A stretch of DNA of 64,000 nt from Symsagittifera roscoffensis (GCF_963678635.1 NC_087071.1:9037842-9101841), one strand, 5' to 3'; numbered from the stretch's first letter, positions 41,926 to 54,589 are shown. The notes: a model not told the origin generated them from the sequence alone. Numbers and translations are program-made.

Positions 41926-44900
41926 TTTTTTTTTAAAGAATATTTCAATTAAAAACTTGAAATTTCACCCCTTTGATGGGGCGCGTTGACGCAGTGGTGC
42001 TGTCAGTTTACAAATCTGGCATTAATGGTCTTGTACAATGCATGTACAATGCTAAGTTTTCATCTTTGAACAGGATACGATCCTTTGCTTCTTAAGAAGA
42101 TTTCAATAATGATTTCAGTGCAGTCAGGTTTCGCCTTATTGTTAGTTTACTCATTTTAAATAAAATTTATCATATAAAGCTGGTTGCAGTTAGCTTCAGA
42201 GATGTGACGTTTTTTGATGTCGTTTCTATGACCTTTCTATTAATACAAATATTTTAAAAACTTCCAAATTTTGCTAGTTTTTAGGCGTCTATATAGACTC
42301 AAAATTGATGCTTTTTGAATCATATTGACTCTGATCTAATTGCGAAAGAAGTGCGGTAAAATTAAAAATACCACATTAGCTACCTTAGCATAAACTTTTG
42401 AGCTATCAGGTCTCAACATTAAACCCATAACTCAATGCGGATTTCTAATATATGAATGTTCGAAATATAGTCCCTGCAACTTTTTTAAGTTTCAACTAAA
42501 ATTGTGGGATACATTTTGAGCTATCGTGGTGAAAAGATTTTTAAAGTTTTGAAAAGTGACATTGTTTTCCCTACGTGCTTCTCGCATTTTCTCATTCCGA
42601 ATTCCCATTATAGCTCATTAAATAAGAGGACTTTGTGTTTTGAATAATAAGGAGCTGACCCGACTGTTTTTTCAGTAAATCAAAGGTGGTTTTAACAAAT
42701 TGATCTTGTTAGAATTGAAGTGAGTATAGATAATCCGCTGTCCCTATAGCAGCTCATGAATGCTCTACAAATTCGAGATTTTTCGATGTTATCCCCAAAT
42801 TTTAGTACGACGGACTCTGCGTGAGATTAGAACACTGAATAAAATAAAAGTTTAGCATCCACTAAGTTTAAATTTTTTTAAATGATAAAAACAATGGCTC
42901 TAGGAAGGGTGAACTTACGCCCAATTTAGGAATTTTCCTCAAAATCCACAGAATTATAAGGTTTTTACTCAAGGCTAAAACTAGCCAAAAATGTGAAGTT
43001 TTATCGTGAGTTCGATAAATTGTTTTTGATTACTTCGAAATTTCTTTGTTTTCAAATAATTTTTTGATCCGCAATGGTGCCTATTTCAAGTTAACGCAGC
43101 AAAGCAGGTGTCTCCATGAGTTTGTTTGCTGTTTTCTCTGAAGCGTTTTGTATGTTTCTTAAATTTATATGATGTTAATTTGTTTCCTGTTGTTTATTTG
43201 CAACAATTTTTTGTTGTTGGCCTTTTCAGTATCTTTTTAAAATTGAAAAATTCAATATCTGATGAATTTTTTGGACAATGTGACCTTTTGATCTAAATAT
43301 ATTAAACTTCGATTTTACGCTTTTATTTAATATCGCTGTTTTTATGAAAGTTTTAGTAAGCTGTTTTTACGGCTTCTATTAATTTGAAGCACCGCAGCTG
43401 ATCGGCATGCTCTAGTTAATTTCGTTTCTTTTTGTTTTGCTACATAACTTTTTATTGAAAATTTCGTCAGTTTTCTTCAAAAGTTTTGAGTCAGGTAACT
43501 TCTCTCAATCTCGAGTAATGACATATATGCACTGCTATTGGTAAATTGAGTAGACTGTGCACCAAATAGTGAACTGTCTTTTCTGGTCGTTGCTCATGTG
43601 TCGGTAACTTGTAGCAGACTGCTCGTCAAAAAATTTACCGCCCCACGTTGGACGCCATATAAATTTAAATCTTAAAATTTTATTGTGTTTTAATGTTTTT
43701 ATCCTGGTGATCAGAAAGGGTGTTGCAAACGGCTGGTCAATGTTTTTCCCGTATGAAACTTTGTTTACAGAATGGTCAGTTTAAGAGGACTGGAAGCTTT
43801 CACGCGCAGAATGCTTACATGCTCACTTTCCTGAAAATTTAGTTAGAACTACCACCATTTAGATGGTAGTAATTATTTTTTCAAATTACCTTTTGAAGTG
43901 TTTTTTTTAGGATTCTTGGTTTTGTCCGATTTTCTGTCGGTTCTTTTTCATTTTTTGAAATGACATTTACATTATCTGGCACGATTTTTTTGGCTGATTT
44001 TCTAAAGCATGGGTTTTGTTTTTTATTGTAATTGAAATTCTGTATTTTGTAAGTTTACCAAGTCTGATTTGGATTTTTCATTTTAACGTTTTTGGCTAAT
44101 CTGTTAACGGCTTCGTCGACTTTTTTTTAGTAAAATCTAATCTTATGGTTTGATGTGTTTCTGTACGGTTGGGGGATGGGGTCGTAGTTTTTTGGAAAAC
44201 TTTATAGCTCACTTATTATGACATTAGTTTTGTTTTCAGCTCAACAGGGGTCGACCCAATATTTGCGGCGGGGGCGCTGCGAGGTAATTGATTCTAATGT
44301 TTTTTAAGGCTGTAACATCATCCAATACGCACACGAAATTTTTGTAGGTTTTCTTTTTTTGACTTGTTTCAATTTAATTTATCCATTATTTTTTCAACTT
44401 AACTTTTCAACTCCATTTGGTAACGGAAAGTTTTTTTGTTTTGTCACAAGTTTTGTGAAGATCCGTTTCGCCTCTGTATTAGTATGATTTCCTTGTTTTA
44501 GTACACAAGCTATTGAAAGTTTAATCTGTTTTCGTAATTACAAGTTTTAAGTAAGGTTACTTAAGTGAATTTCGACTGATGACGTTTTGTTTCTCAAATC
44601 TCAAATTTGTGTCGTTGTTTGTGCATATATATTTGCAGGCATCATTTATTTGCACTGCTGTCGGTAACTTGTAGTAGACTGCACCCAGCAGTGCATTTTT
44701 CAACGGTGATTCAACATTGACTGCACATCGCTTGCGATTCATGGTTCGGGCTGTGATTGAGTTTTAGTGGACCAAATGCTTCAATTTCTGGGCTGCACGA
44801 CTGAGTTAGCTTCAGTTAGAATTTTTTAGAGGTATCAAACTTCCTTCTAACTGAATCTTCATCTTTACGATTTTTTTTTTTTTTAAATCGGATTGTTTTT

Positions 44901-45282
44901 TAATATAAATGTATAAAATTACAAAGATTTTTAACGATCAATTATGGCGTCTTATCATATTTTTTGTCGAATTGATCTATTAGGAAGCTAATTTACTGGA
45001 CAAGTAATCATATTGCGGTGGCTATCTAGCCAGACGTATAAACCTAAACGCACAGTATGAGTTGCGAATAGATTATCAATGCTTTGCGTGGAGTTTTCAC
45101 TTTATTTTCCTTGTTTAAACTCAATCATGCAACGATTCGTATTCCGAAAAAAATTTGAGCATTAGTAAGAAAAAGAATAATCAGAACAAAAACTGGATTT
45201 TGGAAATGTTCCAGGGGATATATATAGAGAATTTTAAACAGTTTTAGCGGGTGACCTGTTGATTAATGGTTTTTTTTTTCAG
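41926..45282. other. Intergenic, mostly old repeats
   Basis: No gene recognised. An isolated Helitron-like 3' end lies at 43386-43415. The phrase GTCGGTAACTTGTAG occurs at about 43602 and 44660. The block at 43915-44110 is related to 50370-50560 (GTTTCTGTCAGTTC or TTTCTGTCGGTTC, TATCTGG, AAAGCATGNGTTTTGTTT), a further two-copy repeat. Confidence 0.5.
43386..43415 (+). repeat. Isolated Helitron-like 3' end
   Basis: TTTGAAGCACCG, then CAGCTGATCGGCATGC and CTAG (43412-43415) followed by T. The prefix matches elements A and B. No recognisable 5' part nearby. Confidence 0.5.
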
Positions 45283-45402
45283 TTGTATATGGTTGAAGTC
45301 CATCTTGAATCGATGGATTCAATGCTAGGGCACAGTTCAAGTTTTGCTGACAGCAGAATGAGGCCGCAAAAAAGTCAAAAGTCACAAACGCAATTAACGT
45401 AA
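45283..45402 (+). CDS. Possible terminal exon, unknown
   Basis: A very strong acceptor (ten T then CAG, AG at 45281-45282) precedes 39 open codons ending at TAA 45400-45402. The peptide includes VEVHLESMDSMLGHSSSFAD and a polar KSQKSQTQLT end. Composition is protein-like but nothing is recognised and no partner exon is identified. Confidence 0.25.
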   Translation: MYMVEVHLESMDSMLGHSSSFADSRMRPQKSQKSQTQLT

Positions 45403-45593
45403 CAAAAATGGAAACAGCAGAACCGAATTAGACTTAATTCTTTCTCACCCGTACCATTATTTAGGAACAGTAATTGGAATGGAATCTGCAAGAATCAGTT
45501 ACGACGTGAAATTTGAGTCAAACATTACTGCAAAAAATAATTAATGGAAACTTGATAAGCTTTACTCTTGTTTCTTTTTCAAAAAATTTATAG

Positions 45594-45883
45594 ACCTGAT
45601 TTTTATCAAACTTAAAGCAATTGCATACTTTAACAGCACTCTTACTTTGCTACAAGTAAACTTACTTTTACTTTGTCTCTTAATTCTGTTTTTGCTACTA
45701 AAGAAAAAAAAGTTCGTACCAAACAACTTTGATTTGCTCGTTGTAGAGTCTACTGAATCTTCGGATATCGAAAAAAGCTATTCTGATTTCAACCCAGAAC
45801 TTTCGAATTCAATGCACCAACCAGAGAAAGCAAATTTTAGTCCAAACCCCGCTGGAATCAAGAAATTGCATGCTGGATACTGA
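45594..45883 (+). CDS. Possible terminal exon with one membrane segment
   Basis: After the acceptor TTTATAG (45592-45593) a frame is open for 96 codons to TGA at 45881-45883. It encodes a hydrophobic stretch (LLLLCLLILFLLL) followed by KKKK and a polar acidic tail (VVESTESSDIEKSYSDF). A membrane span with a positive stop-transfer and a tail fits the C-terminus of a type I membrane protein. No upstream ectodomain exon could be assigned, so this is a candidate only. Confidence 0.35.
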
Positions 45884-46783
45884 ATACCCTTGGAAAGTTC
45901 CGGCGAGAGCTACTTAACATGAATTCCTACTTGCAAGGGTCTTTTATTTCGTTCTTCAAATTTGGATCAAATTGGAATGAACTGAATGGAAAGGTCTTTT
46001 GTAGCGACTCATTCCAATACGTTGTCTACTTAACTCAAAGAGTTAAAATTTGCCTCAATTCATTTATTTCTCAGTCAAACCATTGATTTCATTCATTGAT
46101 AGTTATCGTTATTGTTTGCATTACTCAGCTGTTAGCCGTTACTACAAGAGCAAAGAGTTGGAATAATGTAAAATTACAAAGATAGAAAGAGAGTTTCGTT
46201 GTGTTTTATAAAGTTCAACCGAGTTGAAGAAAAAAACGCTTTTTATTTAAGCTCGTCATTTTTATACAGAAACAAACTGATTTTATTTATCCGCACTAAT
46301 GTCGCAAAATGTCCTGTAGGTAATTCGAAATTCTTAAAATTGGAATTTTTAAATAAATCCATAAGCTCATGTCTAGGTTGCAATTCATAGTGCTTTATTT
46401 GTTACATATCAAGTTCGTCAAATTCGCTCCCAGCTAATGAATTTTGGTTTTAATTCAGAATTCTTTGTATTCGATTTAACTTCTATTGAGAAGAAATTTT
46501 AGTTTTCAAGTGATGACTTTTCAAATTTTAATGCAAAATATGAATATAACCAACACAGTTTTCTTTTTCTTAGATCTCTCAATTTCATAATGTTTTACCT
46601 GAAATTCTCGGAAAAAAATGTTTTTTTTTCAAAAAAAAATCTTTGAAACTATAAATGTTAACTCACTGAGATCATTTTAGAAAAATTTTAAGATGCTTAA
46701 TTAATAAATTATATTTTAAATGGTCATCACTTTTTTCATTTTTCAACTAGTTTCAACCTATATACAAGTCATTGGTTATTATA

Positions 46784-49700
46784 ATGAGTGACCAATTCGA
46801 TTACTACACAGAGACACCTCTGCACTTTTTGTGCTTCTCGGTAGCTTACGGATTCCTGGTTACTGTTTGTTATGTCATCAGTGGGTTTGTGGTCGCGAAA
46901 ACTGAAAACAGACGGTTTCTGCAGAATATATTACTGGAGATATTGGCATGTATTCAGGTAAAGTATTGAATTTTGAGATACCCAAAGCAACACCAGGATT
47001 TTTGCGTCTTCGATCTGAAAATTGCTCTCAAAATTTTGAATTGGGAATTTGACATATTTAAGAGTAAAGAACGTAGTGAAGACTCCTATAATGGTCTTGC
47101 TGATTTTTTTTTCAAGAAAAAGTCTAGAAATTTCGATTTTTCGCGGTTTGACTTCTGATTTCTGTTTAAGTTCAGTGCATTTTAATCGCTGAAGGTAGGC
47201 AAACTCCACTATCGAACAGCAAAATTGTAAAGGTCACAAAAAATGTGACGGCTTCTTAGTTTGAAACTGGAAATTAATTATCAGAATTCCCAGCGAAATA
47301 AAAAAAGTCTAAAAAGTTGATAACCCTTGTCTTTATTATTTCTCAGTGTGAATTACGAGGGCTGAAATTGAGCGAGAAATCGTGAACCCAGCAGAATGAA
47401 AAAAAAAACCTTGGATCCAGGTTTCTCAACTGCCATTGATAAAGGAATTCAAAGAGCTCTAAGATGCGTTTATATATTTTTTTGGTAGTTCGAATGTTGA
47501 ATAAGTTTCATTAATTGTATTTTTTGGTCCCCTGGCTTTGTATTTTGGCGTACTTACAGTTTAATTGGTATTTCAGATGATAACAGGAGGCGCGGAGGGA
47601 TCCTGTGTTCTGTTCCACTATGGACTGTGGAGCTGGGTGGTGTACACTTCGCTTAGAGGCACTCTGCATGCTTGTACATTCAGAGGAGCTACTGCCGATC
47701 CAGCTATGGTTCTATTGGATAAACGGTTAGAATTGAAAGTTGTTGATCTATTATTTATTAGAAGAATTGTCCGCGAGGGAAAGAGTCGCCAAACAAGCTG
47801 TCCAGTTGGGGTCGGTCGTTAACTGTGTCGAACCGATCCAAGTTGAAAATTCCCGAACCGCCGACATCTAGTGTTCAGATCTTTGCAGAGAACGTTTTGC
47901 TCGTCGCTAGAAACTACTTGCATAATGTGTTGTTGTTTTTCTGGGCAGTGATAACTTGTCTGGCCCTAAAGCAACAAGCACGGATCAGGGTGATCTCGAA
48001 TAGCCGACTGATTGGAAGTAATGTTTTCCATTTTATCACCGCTCAACTATCATCGCCGATCGACAAACATTAATAAGAGTCGATGAACGTAGTTCAGACT
48101 CTTATACAAGATGCGATGATTTTTTAGTTTTTTTTTCCAGGAAAATTCTTTAAAATTTGTTCAGGCTCAAATTTACTAGTTTGCGGGTTCCACGTCTGAT
48201 TTCTTTTTCAGTTCAGTTCATTTCTTTTGTTAAAAGGAAGACAAATTCCACTATCAAACAGCAAAATGTAAAGGTCACGAAAAATTTATCACGTATAAAG
48301 ATTGACGTCTAATTTCGAAAATGGAAATTATTCATCAGATTTGCTAGCGAAATGAAAATTTTGCCTATTGATCCAGTTTTCTCGAATTGGGTTAATTTTA
48401 TCAAAAAAACCCCACTCATGAATTGTTCTAGAAATTCAAAGTGCTTTGAGGACATCTATTGTTGTCTTTGAAAATTCAAAAGTTAAGATTTTCCTAAAAA
48501 AACAAGTCGGTATTTTTCTCTGCTTACTTGCGTTCATTAAATCTTTTCCATCTGCCCCAAAATAGCAGTTTTTTTCTAGCCATACAATATTCTTCCAACA
48601 ATATTCAGTGGTACACATTGAAAGTGGTATATACATTGAGATAACAGAATAGACTGGTAACAAAGTCCAAATTTTGCTGAAATGCAATGAAATAGCCATA
48701 ATTTTGACTTCTTGAATTTTTCATCATTCAAGATAATAGGATTTGTTTCATTGCTTTGTGGCATTGTTTGTTCTTTTAAGATAAAAATTATGTTTGTATT
48801 CATTACACAAATAAAGCGTACTAAGGCTACTTGTTTTCCAGCTGAAGTTTTAGTGCTATTTTCGTGTTGGCACGTCTTCATGAAGCAGCATTTGGCAGTT
48901 TAATTGTCTGTGCTTTGATATTCGATTAGTAATAAGTTAACACGATTGGTGCATTTTTATTTCATCAGTTGAACCGAAAAAAGCTATTTCTTTCATACAG
49001 AAGTACAGTATGAATTTTTTTTTCGAATTTTTCCAACTCAATATATTTCGCAAAAATTTTGAAATGCAGAATTTGTGCACGCACAATTCGGCGGTTTAGT
49101 TTCCAATTTATTAAATTCATTTTGTTATATTCCAAATTATTACATGCGAATATGTGTCTATTTGTACTTGGTGCCACTTTTGCTGCATTGCATTGGCAAT
49201 TAATTAGCTCATGTAGCTGTGTTATTTTCAGTCTTAATTTTCAAGGCTTTTATCTTTTTTATTTTACTTTTTAGAGCTGCTTTTTTGTCGTTTTATCGCT
49301 AGTGTTGCCTCCTGTTTCTCGAGGTCGGAAGCTCGAATCCTCCACATAGCAAACGTTTTATTATTCAAGATTCATTCAGTCACCTTTTTAAATTTTTCTA
49401 AGGCTGCCTTTGTTTTTTTTGGGCTTTTTTAGGAAGTGGAGCTTCGTCTCTGTGTTATGACCGAATACTCTATCAACGTTTTTTCTGTTCCTAGGTTAAC
49501 AATACCCCAGAAAGTAGTGACGATAGTTGTGCAAATTGCAGTCGGCTTCTCTTCAGTGTACATTATGCACTTCTTCTGGGGGATGTCTGTCAGCTCCATA
49601 CATTCGCACAAGCTAGATCAGGTGTATATATGCAGTAGCGTGTTTATGGGGGACGAACCTCTCCTTTCAGAAGTTTACTAACCACATGACCCAAATGTTT

Positions 49701-52700
49701 TTTTTTAATCTTAGATTTTACGACATTTTTTTGGCGACTGAGATAAAAGGTTCTTAAGCTGAAAATTTGCGAACCCTTTAAAAAACGCCCGAACGGTAAA
49801 TTCTGTACATTTTCTGAAATTTATGCTTGCGGCATGTAGGGATTTTTGAGTTTTTTGCAAGAACTCGGAAGATCAAATTGATGGACTCAGAAAAAATGAA
49901 ATCCTTTTTCGAGCAAAAGTCTCAGATATGCGCATGTGTGGTTGAGTGAAACGTTAAACTAAATTAATTAGAACATAGGAAATTCACAAACCGAAAAAGC
50001 GAGCCTGAATCACAAAAGTTGCGAAATCAGATGTCAAAATAATGAACTCTAAAAGCGAATTGGTTGAAAAAATTCATGACCTTAAGGATTTATTTTGAAT
50101 TTAAAAAAAGTCATTTTCCTTAGTAGTAGTATAAGACTTAATTACCCTCGAGGGGAATTTTGGAATGCATAATGCATTAGTGTAAGCTATTTACCCTTGC
50201 GATAACCAAGGGTATTGCAATCGGGTACAAAACTGTAGGGACAATAGATCTTCACTGCTAGAAGATCTTCTGACTAGCTCAATAAAACAAGTATCACTTA
50301 AGTTGTAATTAATTCAAGCACTTTTTAGATTGTAATTATTTTTGCAAAAACTGTTTTCAATTTTTTTTCGGGTTCGTGGTTTTTGCCCATGTTTCTGTCA
50401 GTTCATTTTCCGTTTTTTAAACGCCGTTTTTTATCTGGTAGGGTTTTTATTGGTTTAATTTTTAAAGCATGAGTTTTGTTTCAATTTAATTAGCTCCTAC
50501 TATAAGTGAAACTTCACAAATTAGTAAATTTACGATGACTGATTTTGATTTTTTTTTCGTTTTTTTTAATATTCAAAAAATTTCAGTTTATGTTATATCG
50601 ACTCAGTTAACATATTTGCGTAACTTCGAGGGCAAAATTTATTACTTTGGGACTAGTGTTCCATTTTGGATGGGTCGTAAAAACTTTAAAAATTGTATGA
50701 AATTTTTTATGACAACAAGTTTGTCGCCTTTCTGCTGCTCGGTAAATGGTTTCCATTTTTAAGGGCTGCTTTGAAACTTATCTGATACAAATATGAAGTA
50801 TGCTATAAATTGTTTTCAAGTAATTTTTTCCTAAATAATTTTTCAGAAATTTTTTATGACTATTTTTTCATTCACTATTTTTTAGCGCAATGGGTTTTTT
50901 GCATCGCTTCGATTTGCCTCTGTGTAACTACTTTATTTTGCTTTGTCATTAAGATCCAATAAAATTATTGTAGATTTTCACTGTTCATAAACTGTTATTA
51001 TAGATCTACAATGGAACAGTGTGTGCCTTTGACCTCAAGATTGGTTTCATACCTGCCTTCTTACTCCAATTTACTTACATCACCTCAGTGTATTACGTGG
51101 ACTATTTGACCCCATTTTCTATCAAGAAGTTAACTGTGCCAATGTATGCCATGGTGCTGGCTGCTCCAGGTAGTTTATTAATTTTTAGATACAAAAATAC
51201 TTTATTAATATCAAATTATTTAATGTTATGAAATCGAATATAATTTTTTCGTATGGTGAATTTAGCATGAAAACGTTTTTTCTAGTGAAAACTCAGAAAT
51301 AAATCTGCGCAGCAAGTTAGCAAAAACTGGAAACATTGAAATTTGGAAACATTTGACATTAATAGCTATTATATTTCTAAATAAAATAGGACATCGTTGT
51401 TTAAGTCACGAAGAATACCAAAAATAAGATAGTGTCACTCTACTAAAAAATATTCATTATGGAAATTCGTTTCTTTTGCTGCGCATCTACCAAATATTTC
51501 ACTGTTGCTTTTTTCCCTTGTTCCTCGATGTCATGAACAGCTCAATGGAATCATCTGTAGCTGTTTGAGCTATTTAAAATGGCTGGTCCTGAATTTGTTT
51601 CTCCCCCGCCTCACATATCATTAATTTTATGGTGTAACGAGGGGTTTGACAATGTTAAATAAAATATGCAGACCATAAATTTTTGTCATGGCCTTATTAC
51701 TCCACATGCCAACTCTTAAAAAAATTTGAGCAAAAAGTACTTGTTAAGTTCGCTGGTGGTGGAAATGAAGAAGAATCCTAATTTTTTACTTGATATTTTT
51801 TTGCGAATTTCTTTACCCTTGCGATTTGCAAGTGTACCGCAGCTAGTTACTAAAGTTCAACTTGCTTGATAAAAACTTCAAAATCTATGACCGATAAAAC
51901 CCAAGGCGCCTTTAGAAAAATTTTAGGGACCATCAGCCAAAAATGGATATGTCAAAATAGTTCACAGAATGTTCCGACCAGTCTTTAAAAAATTCAAATA
52001 AGTGTAGTTTTTCTGTGCGGTGTGATACAAGGGTCTGATCAAAAAACTAGATCTTATGCTTATTCAATAGTTTTAGTAAAAATGGCAAATTGGAAAAAAG
52101 TTTTTGCAAAAAAGTTGACTGACAAAAATTTTGAGTTTTTTTTTCGTTTTTCTAGTCAACTTTTTTGCAAAAACATTTTTCCAATTTGCCATTTTTACTA
52201 AAACTATTGAATAAGCCTAAGATCTAGTTTTTTGATCAGACCCTTGTATCACACCGCACAGAAAAACTACACTTATTTGAATTTTTTTATAGACTGCTCG
52301 GAACATTCTGTGCTACTCTGAACTATTTTGAGATATCTATTTTTGGCTGATGGTCCCTAAAATTTTTCTAAAGGCGCCTTGGGCGCCAATATATTTTTGA
52401 ATTTTGAGGGGGAAGCCAGCGCCAAAAAACGCGATTTTTCTGTCAAAAATTTCTAAAAAGTGCCTTGCAACGCTTTTTTTGGCCTGTTAAAAAAATTTGC
52501 CTGCGGCGCACAAAATTTTGACAAAATGGTCTTTTTAGTACTTTGGGAAAGCTCAGAAAATCAATTTGGGCCACCTTAAAAAAATGGTCGGTAAAATTTT
52601 CAAAGTTTTTTTGAAAATCCGCCCGCACGAGAAAATTCTAGATCCGCCCGTGATGGTACGATAAGCCTTTTTCAACAACGGAAATGGTATGATACGAGTT

Positions 52701-54589
52701 TATTCATAAATTGAAATTGGACAGGGTTTTTTTTTTTCATTAAATGAAATTACAGTCTTAGCATTTTTTCAGTAATGGAATATATGCTTCGAATTTGTCC
52801 TTTAATAGTGATTGTATGAACAGCAGTTTTTTTCAGCCCGTAGATCGGTTATTAAGAGTAATGAACGTAATGAAGACTCTTATATAGGTCTTGCTGATTT
52901 TTTTTGTTTTTTTTTTATTTTTCAGGAAAAAGTCATTAAATATTGATGCACTTAGATATATATGCACTTTTTAAGTTCAATTGAAATTCATCTGCTGAAA
53001 GTGACGTAAATAGCACTCTCCAAATATGAACGTGCCAATGGCGCAAAAATTCGTGAACGATTTCCAGTTTCGAAAGTGGAATTTAATTTTTAGATTTCCA
53101 GCGGAATAAAAACTTTATTTTTGATCTAGTTTTCTCAAGCTGGGCTAATGTTATCAAAAAAGCGCCAATCATAAATTGCTCTAAAAATTCAGTGAGCTAA
53201 AAGGCATCTATTTTTTCTTTGAAATTCGAAAGTTGAGATTTTTTCAACAAAGTCTTGTAAATGTTTTCTTGCGTTCGTTGCTCTTTTCCAATCTTCGATT
53301 GGCTATGTTCTATTAACCAGATGTAGTATAAACTAGCTACCATGTAACTGTTACAGAATAGTTGTGTAAGAATTAGAAAACGATTATGGAAGTCATGCAA
53401 ATTTCAATAAAATAAGTTAACTTTCATCTGGTTGACCAATTTTGGCTGTTTTTTTTATTCTGCGTATTTTTGGTTGGATTTGCACTTCGACTGGTTTGTC
53501 CTCACCCCCGAGTGTCGTGTTCTGTTTTTGATTGCAGGTCTCCAATACACTGGCATGCACTGGAGTGTGTTGAATGTGATAGTGTTCAGCTGGAGTTGTC
53601 CGGAAACATCCCTTGTCGGCATAATTATTGTGTACGCCCTGCCCCCAATGGCTGCCAAACTAACTGCAGGTCTGCCCATATATCAGAATAAATCTATATT
53701 ACACGTTCTAATAAAACTAAACTTGACGATTTTAAAAGATGGTTTTTTAATTGATACCACTGATAAAACATTAAAAATAATTATAATCATAATAAATTGT
53801 TTCCAAGTGAAGTCATTACAGAAACAAAATTAGAAATAAAGAATTCTGCTACAAAAAAGTCACTTGATTGAGCGCCCTGAGACATAAATGTAGTCTGTTT
53901 TCAGGCGTCTCAAAGCGGGAATCATAAACTGAAATTTTTTAGATACCTTTTTGTAAGGAAAAAAACTGGGGAAGAGAGCCCAACTTGCTCAAGAAAGATA
54001 GAAAAGGGGAAAAACTTTACCGTTGGTAGCTTTAGAATTTGATTGTTCGCAAGAAAAAAGTCTTTTGAAAAAAGGTTTTCCAACAACTTGATATGCGCTT
54101 TTTATAAAAAAGAAATTGAAATACGTAATAGAATGAAAGATCTTTTACTGCAATTTGAACATATTAAAGGGATTAAGAAAAAGTAACCGCAAAATAGTTA
54201 AGTTTTTGGATTATAATGCGCCATTATTATATCCATTGTTTTGCTAGGTTAGATTTCTCAAGGTATCATCAACTTCAAAACTGTCGCTCTCAATTTTTGT
54301 GGAGAATTTTTACCGTAATTGATAAAAATTTTACCTAAAATTTTTTCTACAATTCGTGCTTCTATTGTTTGAATTACATAAATTAAACAAGTCTAAACGT
54401 CGAATTTCAATCATACATAGTATTTTATTAATTATTCTGATATATCGTCTGAATCTAGATGCTGTGGGATGGACTACACCTGCTACTGTGCCAAATACAA
54501 AAGTCGATCACGCCAGAAATCAGCTGAAAGTGGCTGGAAAAGGGGTGGGTGAATTGCATGATGAAGATGAATTGAAAAAGTCGAAATAG
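46784..54589 (+). CDS. Superaquaporin (AQP11/12-like), six exons, both NPA boxes altered
   Basis: Predicted 292-aa membrane channel. Exons: 46784-46957, 47577-47725, 49495-49621, 51004-51169, 53538-53669, 54459-54589. Every intron starts GT and ends AG, and all joins keep frame. The start is the ATG at 46784; upstream TTG is not used. Landmarks match AQP11: LLEILACIQ at the end of exon 1, RGATADPAMVLL where AQP11 has its first NPA loop, and YTGMHWSVLNVIVFSW then IIIVYALPP where AQP11 has TGA..NPAL and VYW.AP. The first box is Asp-Pro-Ala (99-101) and the second Ser-Val-Leu (215-217). Both pore asparagines are therefore absent. Superaquaporins often deviate at the first box, but losing the second is uncommon. 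The acidic tail DEDELKKSK ends the protein. Subfamily likely; transport function uncertain. Introns hold several repeats. Confidence 0.85.
47060..47535 (+). repeat. AAGAGT-family element, copy 7 (aquaporin intron 1)
   Basis: Opens AAGAGTAAAGAACGTAGTGAA with GACTCCTATAATGG. The middle is rearranged and the 3' end weak. It fills most of intron 1. Confidence 0.65.
48075..48555 (+). repeat. AAGAGT-family element, copy 8 (aquaporin intron 2)
   Basis: Opens AAGAGTCGATGAACGTAGTT, with its own inverted partner AGACTCTTATA, and ends TTGCGTTCATTAAATCTTTTC. The best-preserved 5' end of the family. Confidence 0.75.
50193..50228. repeat. Hairpin plus GGTATTGCAATCGGGTAC, shared with 6706-6732
   Basis: ACCCTTG and CAAGGGT form a 7-bp stem (50193-50213), followed by ATTGCAATCGGGTAC. 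Nearly the same text (CGCAAGGGTATTGCAATCGG) lies at 6709-6728. It probably marks an end of another small mobile element family. Confidence 0.6.
51818..51846 (+). repeat. Second Helitron-like 3' end (aquaporin intron 4)
   Basis: CTTGC-GATTT-GCAAG hairpin (51818-51832), ten bases, then CTAG (51843-51846) followed by T. The spacing is as in Helitrons, but the sequence differs from elements A-C. Confidence 0.45.
51903..52380. repeat. Long near-perfect inverted repeat (hairpin) in aquaporin intron 4
   Basis: The left arm 51903-52120 and right arm 52154-52380 are reverse complements over nearly their whole length, separated by about 33 bases. Both arms start or end with AAGGCGCCTT and include GGTCTGATCAAAAAACTAG, TTTTTCTGTGCGGTGTGA and their complements. 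The outer ends are hAT-MITE sequence, so the palindrome seems to have grown from an inverted duplication inside that element. If transcribed with the intron it would give a ~200-bp double-stranded RNA. Confidence 0.9.
52350..52652. mobile_element. hAT-type MITE, 5'-truncated copy joined to the hairpin
   Basis: Same orientation as 29393-29782: AAGGCGCCTTGGGCGCC, then AAAAAACGCGATTTTTCTGTC, TTTGCCTGCGGCGC, TTGAAAATCCGCCC and the terminus TCTAGATCCGCCCGTG. The other terminus is replaced by the inverted repeat at 51903-52380. Confidence 0.75.
52854..53310 (+). repeat. AAGAGT-family element, copy 9 (aquaporin intron 4)
   Basis: Opens AAGAGTAATGAACGTAATGA with GACTCTTATATAGG and ends TTGCGTTCGTTGCTC then CTTCGATTGGCTATG. 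The minus-strand frame over 53197-53400 is not a gene. Confidence 0.75.

Noticed and set aside
53432-53537. Extra coding sequence in front of aquaporin exon 5
   Set aside because: The frame is open only by chance; a good acceptor (TTTTTGATTGCAG) lies at 53525-53537 and the aquaporin alignment starts right after it.
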